A stretch of DNA of 64,000 nt from Owenia fusiformis (Eukaryota; Annelida; Polychaeta; Sabellida; Oweniidae). Location of the stretch: positions 9,598,989-9,662,988 of the forward strand of contig CAIIXF020000006.1 in the NCBI GenBank assembly GCA_903813345.2, written 5' to 3'. The position numbers and the translations under genes were made by a program. A model generated the notes under the pieces. The model saw only the letters and a list, made by a program, of their open reading frames with translations, ran no database searches and was not told the origin of the DNA. Positions 58,401 to 64,000 of the stretch are shown one piece after another (within the stretch, counting starts at the first letter, position 1; every line of letters begins with the position of its first letter).

Positions 58401-60723
58401 CAGATTAATTTTTAAAACCTAAATCATACCTACATCATAATTTTTGCTTCACATCAGTTAGAATAGTGACACCGTACATCTAAAGTGTACAATGGTGTGT
58501 TTTGTCACTGCACATTGTCGATGGTTAGGAGTGCTGTATAGACAGTTTATTGATCTTCACCATAAAGGTTTACAGTATCATTTAAGAAATGATTTTTCTT
58601 GCTCAGACCGGGAAATTAGATCTTTAAGGTGAAACATATAAATGGGCAAATGTACAAGTAAATGTCCATTTTTCTCAGCTTAATTTTGGTCACCCAAAAT
58701 GGATATCTTTAAAACCCCTGAAGGAATTACTTATTCCTTTAAAGGGGTTAATAGAGGTGTCACAGATACCCGATTTTGTCCCGATCCGCTGAATTATGCC
58801 CTTGGAATGGAACTCGGAACACAAATTGAGAATTTCAGTATGGTTCCGGAACAAGAACTTTTTACTCTTTCATAACTTTTGGCCCTTAAATCGCCACAAA
58901 ACAGCATTTTCTTTCAATATTTAGCACCAAAAGAGGTTTATTCTTTTCACTCCTTCCCATTGAAGAGTTTTGAAGAGCTTTTCGCAACCAAATAGACCTA
59001 GATGATCAACTTATTTTAATCTTATACACGCAGTCACTCTGTTCCGATCCGTTCCGAAATTGTTTCAATCCGAAGCAAAATGTTCCGAACTTAACCGTTC
59101 CGATTTTTTTTTGTTCCGTGACATCTCTAGGGGTTAACTGTCTGTCAAAATGCAACATAGTAATGCAATATAAAATGAAAAATCAGGGGTGGAAGGGGTT
59201 GAAAATCAGGGCAATATTTTAGAGAAAAAAAACATGTGGGTGTGTTGTTTGCATCTTCCCTGTCTCAAAGTCGAAATTATTTTATCTCTATGAGTGCTTT
59301 TCCTGGAGGTAATACATTGGCCTAACATATGCACCTGTTTAAATCCTCAGAAAATAGCCAAAATCCAACATATGACTGTCTGAAATTTGTTGCGATACTT
59401 TCCTTCCTCCTTTTGATGTTTCTCTACCATGTTTATTTTGAAAACTTCCTAAATTACAAAAGGCCAAAGTTTTCTGCACATGAAACCTTTAACTATCTAA
59501 TACACAAAAGTTAGGCCTTGTACATATCATGTTTTTATTTTATCTAATACTGAACTGAACTGCAAAAGGCTAATAAGCCCATGTAAAGCAGATATACTGG
59601 GTTAACTGGTGATGAACTACTACTTTTTTCAAGGCCTGACTGCGTCGCTAACATGCTAAATATAAGAGTTAGCTGACGTTTGGGAGTCTGACTTACCTTC
59701 TAAAGGTTAGAACCCGAATCTTAATGAAACCATATCACCTTTGTTCCGTCAACCATGGAGCATTTGCCACAACATCCAAGAGGTAAATCATGGATCGAGA
59801 AAATGAATGATTTCCTTGTAAGTTCCGGAAGTTTCAATACGAAAAATTACCGAACATATGTGAAAACCGAATATTTGTTCGTTGTTTTCCCGATTTACAG
59901 GTTCGTTTGTTCTTCAATGTTTTGGTCTAAATTATAAAGCATCACCAACAGGTCTTACTCTATTAATCGACTAATACAGCAGACGGTTCATATTTCTACG
60001 TAGCATTTCATTCAGACCAATAGTGGGAGTGTAGATCACGCAGTTTCGTTCGTTGCGTACTTCACTTGAAATTGGTAATTTTAAATATTGACTACTTCAC
60101 TTAGCTTGGCGGATGTAGAACATTGCTTAATATTCTTTTAATTTTCACACCAGACATGCTTGGTTGACACGTCAACAAAGTAAAGTTCAAGGGTCAATGC
60201 GTTATTTCGTGATAACTACAACGCCTTCCCGGAAGTCAACATTGATGAAAAATGAAAAAGTCGGAAAAGCATTTACGCTAATTTCTATCAAATGCTATGT
60301 TTATGCATCATCATCGACGCAACAAAGGTGATATGGTTTCATTAAGATTTGGGTTCTAACCTTTAGAAGGTAAGTCAGACTCCCAAACGTCAGCTAACTC
60401 TTATATTTAGCATGTTAGCGACGCAGTCAGGCCTTGAAAAAAGTAGTAGGCCCCAGCAAAACTGCCTGCGATGGTACAATAACCGTAGCATTTCACCATC
60501 TCTTAAATCCTAGATCTTAAAAAACTTATCATATATACTTTGCAGAGTGATGCAGATAATCAGTGTACTTACTGTTATACTGAACTCCTTTTGCAAACTT
60601 TCGTTGCAACGTAGCACCCATAGCTTGCATTCCAGGTGGCGTTGTTGCTGATAATTGAGATGCTTTCTGGCCCTGCTTTTGTTGGCCTTCATTGTTGCCG
60701 AGTAATTTCTTGAAGAAACTCAT
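46329..60723 (-). CDS. RABL6: Rab-like protein 6 (RABL6), 13 exons, 3' end missing
   Basis: Thirteen exons join in phase into 813 codons: an N-terminal MSFFKKLLG segment, an atypical Ras-like GTPase domain (about residues 50-245), a helical region and a long Ser/Asp/Glu-rich C-terminal part ending in a Lys-rich stretch. P-loop GDRNVGKT is at 57-64, the G3-like WDVVD at 106-110, and NHRDM at 182-186 replaces NKxD, as expected for this family rather than a defect. RABL6 (PARF/C9orf86) is a widely conserved GTP-binding protein linked in mammals to ARF and cell proliferation. Human RABL6 is about 730 residues, so this is a longer acidic version. All introns are GT-AG; introns 1 and 2 and those around exons 4 and 10 are long and full of repeats. 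The last exon after 46,329 was not located. Confidence 0.92.
46822..46942 (-). CDS. RABL6: RABL6 exon 12
   Basis: Residues 742-781 plus one base: an E-run, then [20 protein letters not shown]. Acceptor gtttag; donor g|gtagct. Confidence 0.85.
47195..48002 (-). CDS. RABL6: RABL6 exon 11 (long acidic exon)
   Basis: Residues 472-741. Starts [16 protein letters not shown], a conserved RABL6 motif, then 270 residues rich in Ser, Asp, Glu, Thr and Lys ([28 protein letters not shown]). It ends with [20 protein letters not shown] and a charged helix rich in KE. Many acidic serine sites suit casein kinase 2. Donor gag|gttaga. Confidence 0.9.
48518..48665 (-). CDS. RABL6: RABL6 exon 10
   Basis: Residues 423-471 with the family motif [18 protein letters not shown]. 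The donor ag|gtctca is weaker than the others, but the phase is right and the next exon continues the motif, so the boundary is credible. Alternative splicing here is possible. Confidence 0.82.
48961..49608. repeat. 162-bp tandem repeat in RABL6 intron 9
   Basis: Units start with gccaaaaa(a/c)taat at 48,961, 49,123, 49,285 and 49,447, exactly 162 bp apart. Each contains ttcatactaagaa, tgaaaatttgaaattgat, aagactttacagacaag and aaaatggctgccttgac. Units 3 and 4 are almost identical, unit 1 the most diverged. It runs into the dispersed repeat also seen at 13.7-14.4 kb and ends near 50,100 with ggacagacagacggacag. Confidence 0.85.
50183..50395 (-). CDS. RABL6: RABL6 exon 9
   Basis: Residues 352-422: Pro/Thr-rich linker, then [16 protein letters not shown], matching the conserved SRLFG-type basic patch of the family. 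Donor g|gtacaa. Confidence 0.88.
50600..50820 (-). CDS. RABL6: RABL6 exon 8
   Basis: Residues 278-351: a charged helix ([20 protein letters not shown], then [15 protein letters not shown]) followed by a Pro/Thr-rich linker. Possible coiled coil over about 25 residues. Confidence 0.88.
51124..51227 (-). CDS. RABL6: RABL6 exon 7
   Basis: Residues 244-277 plus two bases: [20 protein letters not shown], then [14 protein letters not shown]. Helical extension conserved in RABL6. Donor at|gtaggt. Confidence 0.9.
51480..51591 (-). CDS. RABL6: RABL6 exon 6
   Basis: Residues 206-243: [20 protein letters not shown], then [18 protein letters not shown]. This is the last strand and helix of the GTPase domain. 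Donor cag|gtaagc. Confidence 0.92.
52006..52146 (-). CDS. RABL6: RABL6 exon 5
   Basis: Completes W159 and runs to residue 205 plus two bases: [20 protein letters not shown], then [25 protein letters not shown] takes the place of the guanine-specifying NKxD box. Confidence 0.92.
52513..52604 (-). CDS. RABL6: RABL6 exon 4
   Basis: Residues 129-158 plus two bases: [20 protein letters not shown], then [10 protein letters not shown]. The [11 protein letters not shown] strand and helix are typical of the Rab fold. Confidence 0.92.
53715..53840 (-). CDS. RABL6: RABL6 exon 3
   Basis: Residues 87-128: [20 protein letters not shown], then [20 protein letters not shown]. It carries WDVVDKGK, which stands in place of the DxxG box, followed by a lysine-rich loop. 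Acceptor ttaag is weak; donor gac|gtaaga. Confidence 0.92.
54206..54312 (-). CDS. RABL6: RABL6 exon 2 (P-loop)
   Basis: Residues 51-86: [20 protein letters not shown], then [24 protein letters not shown] is the G1 box binding GTP phosphates. Acceptor tttcag, donor cag|gtatgt. Confidence 0.93.
54455..54710 (-). repeat. Diverged copy of the 15.9-kb MITE in RABL6 intron 1
   Basis: Shares with the reverse complement of 16,380-16,610 the order tttccatatagct, gaaatctcg, catatttgaattc, tagctttgattt and ccattgac. Divergence is high, so only part of the element remains. Confidence 0.5.
55335..55960. repeat. Three diverged direct copies in RABL6 intron 1
   Basis: The text tgatctgccctaaatttccttcaatttgag at about 55,350 recurs at about 55,898, and a weaker copy lies at about 55,760. 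Between them, ggacaccctgtatag (55,645) resembles the end of the 318-961 MITE. No gene is seen. Confidence 0.5.
55961..58751. other. RABL6 intron 1, no features resolved
   Basis: AT-rich intronic DNA. Nothing coding is supported; ggttggacaccaacgagac at about 57,920 and acagggtgcc at about 57,975 are isolated repeat-like strings. Confidence 0.4.
58752..59129. mobile_element. hAT MITE with perfect 8-bp target duplication
   Basis: Ends TAGAGGTGTCAC and GTGACATCTCTA (11 of 12 inverted matches). GGGGTTAA flanks both sides (58,744-58,751 and 59,130-59,137), the 8-bp duplication of hAT elements. 378 bp, non-coding, rich in gttccga(tc) repeats. In RABL6 intron 1. Confidence 0.88.
59617..60449. mobile_element. 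Foldback element of 833 bp in RABL6 intron 1
   Basis: About 130-bp inverted ends: CTACTACTTTTTTCAAGGCC at the left is mirrored at the right, and the match continues through gactgcgtcgctaac, gagttagctgacg, agtctgacttacc and atcacctttgttgcgtc with few differences. The right end lies about 120 bp from RABL6 exon 1. No clear target duplication. A 60-codon open stretch in the middle (59,755-59,937) has no known domain. Confidence 0.8.
60573..60723 (-). CDS. RABL6: RABL6 exon 1 (start codon)
   Basis: ATG at 60,723-60,721, 50 codons plus one base. Starts [20 protein letters not shown] and ends [10 protein letters not shown], the conserved lead-in to the P-loop. Donor a|gtaagt. The first residues may form an amphipathic helix. 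Confidence 0.92.
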
Positions 60724-61249
60724 GTCTTCATTTATTTCATAAAGGGGTTATAAATTAAACCTGATAACCAATGAACAAAATCATGTGAGTTGTCAAAATG
60801 TCAACAACTTGAAAAATCCTGACTGAGGAATATGTCACACTTTCAGCAGCGATTGTCGGTCACTGGACTGTGTTTACTCGGTGTTTTTGATTTGATTAGA
60901 TACTCTATGACACAATGTCTAAATATATCATTCAAATCATACTATAGTTTTCGAATAGAGTGAGATAATGGATCATTTTTGTGTTTTTTCACAAATAATT
61001 CACTCAAATAAGATCTTGTGCCTAGGAACACCTCCTTTGTACATTTGTCATCCGCTAGAAATAAAGTTCTATATTTCGATCTGAAGAAAATATGATAGTG
61101 TGTTTATTCAAGGATATCTACTGATAACTAAGTAAGCGATATTCTAATTTTCATTAAATACAGTAATACTAAATCAGTTAATGTTAGTTAAATGAAATAA
61201 ACATAGATTACGGATTGATTCGGCTCTATTTACCGGAAACGGAAGTAAG
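60724..61249. promoter_or_regulatory. Probable bidirectional promoter of RABL6 and the divergent gene
   Basis: 526 bp separate the two divergent start codons. Close to the right-hand start are ETS-type sites (accggaaacggaagta, 61,232-61,247) and AAGATGGCGGC (61,247-61,257), the YY1 consensus overlapping the start codon. ETS and YY1 pairs at start sites are typical of housekeeping animal promoters (established knowledge); the bidirectional role is inference. Confidence 0.55.
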
Positions 61250-61367
61250 ATGGCGGCAAAAATGAAATTTTTTCAAAGATTTCATCAACTTTTTATCAAT
61301 AACTCTCGACACACGCGGTCAAAGATCATCGTGGTTCCACCAGAGGCAAGATGTCATACTAAAGCCG
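61250..61367 (+). CDS. First exon of a divergent gene, possibly mitochondrial protein
   Basis: ATG at 61,250 in context aagATGG opens 39 codons: MAAKMKFFQRFHQLFINNSR, then HTRSKIIVVPPEARCHTKA, with a likely donor g|gtacct at 61,368. Without splicing the frame stops after ten more codons. The N-terminus is basic, lacks acidic residues over 36 positions and has aromatic and Arg residues in helical spacing, as in mitochondrial targeting peptides. I could not identify the protein; later exons lie beyond the window or were not recognised. Confidence 0.5.
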
Positions 61368-61830
61368 GTACCTACTTTGTATATTACTGTTGTTAAGGCT
61401 GTATTTTCCGATAGATACTACTTTTTACCAGAATATTTCTATATTCATTCAGAGACGTCTCATGTTTTATACATGTATGTCTCTGATTCGTTGATCAGCT
61501 ATCATCAACTTCTTTCTTAGTTCACTTCTAGCTTGTTAGGCAATCTTGTAAAGCCAATCAGTATAACTTATCAGCCTTTTGTGAACGGAAATACATGCAC
61601 GTAACATGCAGTAGCTTCATTGAATCATTCACCATCTTCACAAATAATAAACTGGACTGCTGGCTTTGATGAGTTAGACTACATCTACATCAATAATCTC
61701 TGATACATTGTTTTATGTGTCTCCAGACTACAGTGTAATAGTCCGGATGGCAGTATGGAAGTTTAAAATCACATCATGGGAACAGCAACAGTACTTAGGA
61801 ATTGATTCCTTAGAGAGTATTTAGCACATG

Positions 61831-63142
61831 CTATCTATTGCAAGACTTACGCCTGCCACAACCGTCGCCATGTTAATCAGTGTTTTTAAGTAGCGCAAGG
61901 ATCCTGCCATGACCGTGGTAGTGTTATAGTGTAAGCCTGGTATAACCGTGACAGGCTGGTATAACCGTGACAATTCTGTATTATATTGCAAGGCCTGTCA
62001 TGACCCTGGAAGTGTTATCGTGGAAGCCTGGCGCGACCGTAGCCTTTATTGTGGTTTATAAGCGAATGTGAATATTAATGTATGATAGTAAAGATTTTGA
62101 CATGATTAAGGTAGTTAAGCCTAAACACCATGATCATAGTATTAAACTGTTTAATTGTAATGACGATCACTTAAAATTGTTAAGGATATTCCTGGCATTA
62201 ATGTCATACATATTTACTAGTCATTGCAATACATTATAACGGTAATAGTGGGACTAAGCCTATATTTGTACATTGCCACCCTCATACCTGGCCTTGCAAT
62301 ACTATATTACATTGTCACGGTCATACCAGGCTTTGCGATCCCATAATACATTGTCACGGTCATGCCAGGTTTTCAAATACACATTGTCACGGTCACCTAT
62401 AGCAATCATAAATTTCTACATTACCACTCTCATACCTGAACTTGGAATACTATATCACATTGCCACGGCGGTCATACCAAGCCTTGCAATACTATATTCT
62501 GCCCTGTCAACCCTCACGTGTGATTGTCACGCATTTGCTGGAAAAATAGAAATCAAGCATCAATTTAGCGAGTATGATCAAATATCACGCAAATCATGCA
62601 TTTTGTTGATATTTTTAAAAAATCGTCTTTTGTGAAATGCTGACACGGTAAAAAACCGAACGGTGAAAAAAAGCGAACGTATTCCGTTCGGTCTTTGCAA
62701 TAATTTTAGGTGTCCAAAATCTGCCAGTGTTCACTGAAGCTGTCCAAAGTTTGAAGGAAGGTGTTCAACATTTGGAAGTCACTCATGTTAGATGGTCCCA
62801 AGTTGACAGCCCTGTATATTACATTGTCACGGCCATGCCAGACCTTGCAGTACGATATTACATTGCCACGGTCATGCCAGGCTTTGCAATACACATTGTC
62901 ACGGTTACAGCAGTCCAAATCGTAAATCTCTACATTACCACTCTCATACCTGATGCCAGGCCTTGCAGAACTATATTACATTGTCACGGTCATGGCAGGC
63001 ATGCAATATAATACAGCATTGTCGCGGTTATACCAGACTTTCACGATAACATTACCACGGTCATGGCAGGATCCTTGTGCTACTTAAAAACACTGAATAA
63101 CATGGTGACGGTTACACCAGGCGTTAGTCTTGCAACATATAG
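61831..63142. mobile_element. Foldback element built of minisatellite units, 1.3 kb
   Basis: The left end (61,831-62,040) and right end (62,940-63,142) are inverted copies: ttgcaagac.tacgcctg, tcagtgtttttaagtag, aaggatcctgccatgaccg appear in mirror order. The middle is a string of 50-60-bp units with cattgtcacggtcat(g/a)ccagg and gcaatactatatta, running in one orientation from 62,270 to 62,490 and 62,810 to 63,070. Open stretches there (62,273-62,635; 62,727-63,011) follow the repeat period and are not genes. Confidence 0.75.
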
Positions 63143-63149
63143 GGTCTCG

Positions 63150-64000
63150 TATTTAGTTCAAAGAGTATAATCTGATGTTTCTTGCAGATTGGGTTTAACT
63201 TCCATGATCTATTGTAAGCCCATGTATGCATTCGTGTACCTAGAGACATATAAAAGTCTCTGATGTCATGTACCACAAATTCTGGATACATTGAATCCAA
63301 TTTCCTTCTTTAACATGCGACAGATACTTGACAATAATACATTTTGCATTAAATGTTCACTTATAAATAGTTGAATGTCGCTATTCTAATCAATTTTACA
63401 ACATGTTTTCCCATTGGCCATTTTTTATAAATCAAACTTTTGGTGTAAAACAAAATTGTTGTCTAATAAATTGAAGAACTTCCATGCAGTGTCTCAGAAT
63501 AGTATGTTGAAGACTAGCACTGCCTCAGAGTATGATAAATTGATAGCTGTCTAATGTTTATCAGGGAATATTTAATAGAGAATAACATGTGACTTGTTTC
63601 CAATGGCATTTCACTCGGTGTGTCAGTGACGGTTTATTGACATGCTATTTGATGTTACCGCAATCTGAACTGACTTTCCAAAACTGTCTCTAATAATGCA
63701 GATGTGAGTAGGTAGTTACCAGTATCACCACCAGGTGGCTTGTTCAGGTCAGATAACATGCCGGTTATAGTAGAAAGCTCCCTTTAACTTAAATTACATG
63801 TGTTTTAGTGGTTCTTCATATAACCCTTATGTATCTAATAGTAATGCAAAGTAAAATATGTCCAATAAATGAAAACGTTATCTGTCAAATACAAGAAAAG
63901 ATATTTCCTATTTTGTGATTTTGTAATGGGGAATCAACCCATGGGCATTCATTTAAAGCCCATAATCAACCCAAACTAGAAGTCACATTTTCAAAAATAT
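63150..64000. other. Right edge, no gene seen
   Basis: AT-rich sequence without a supported exon, presumably intron of the gene that starts at 61,250. Confidence 0.4.

Noticed and set aside
62273-63011. Two ORFs of 94-120 residues in the minisatellite element
   Set aside because: They follow the repeat units and contain repeated hydrophobic strings; no start context or splice support.

Overview
The window is nuclear DNA of an animal, AT-rich and crowded with transposon relics. It has GT-AG spliceosomal introns, a conserved metazoan gene (RABL6) in 13 recognisable exons, and many short elements with terminal inverted repeats. An invertebrate, perhaps a lophotrochozoan such as a mollusc, fits the repeat style, but nothing here proves a phylum.

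Layout. 0-12 kb: a foldback MITE, then several broken, intron-bearing gene pieces. They look like copies of one virus-like family B DNA polymerase (PolB) element (Polinton/adintovirus-like), with C2H2 zinc-finger exons, acidic tails and a 60-bp coding minisatellite. 12-18 kb: non-coding repeats (MITEs, hairpins, 65-bp tandem repeats, repeats carrying RFX-like palindromes). 18.3-20.7 kb: exonuclease and polymerase part of a decayed PolB gene. 20.7-21.1 kb: a hAT transposase relic. 24.89-34.40 kb: a 9.5-kb element bounded by about 1.5-kb inverted repeats that contain 146-bp subrepeats. No coding capacity was recognised inside it.

34.7-42.6 kb holds small intron-bearing genes not readily assigned: the end of a Thr-rich mucin-like membrane protein (one frameshift), an intact three-exon 120-residue single-pass membrane protein, an SGNH-hydrolase-like relic, three tandem copies of an unidentified exon (further copies at 21.5 and 42.1 kb), a small acidic protein, and a perfect 414-bp tandem duplication. 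42.6-44.1 kb is another N-terminal/exonuclease PolB copy that keeps the introns of the copy at 2.5-4.2 kb. 44.0-44.9 kb is a broken transposase-like gene with a GGQNRN motif.

46.3-60.7 kb, minus strand, is RABL6 (Rab-like GTPase 6), the only well-supported host housekeeping gene. It has 13 in-phase exons totalling 813 codons; the final exon was not found. Its introns contain a 162-bp tandem repeat, a hAT MITE with a perfect 8-bp target duplication and a large foldback element. A second gene starts divergently at 61,250 behind ETS- and YY1-like sites, so RABL6 probably shares a bidirectional promoter with it. Its first intron holds a foldback element built of minisatellite units.

Intron boundaries were read by eye from GT-AG signals and reading-frame continuity. 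For the decayed polymerase and virus-like copies only the breaks and motifs are described; no joined protein is given.
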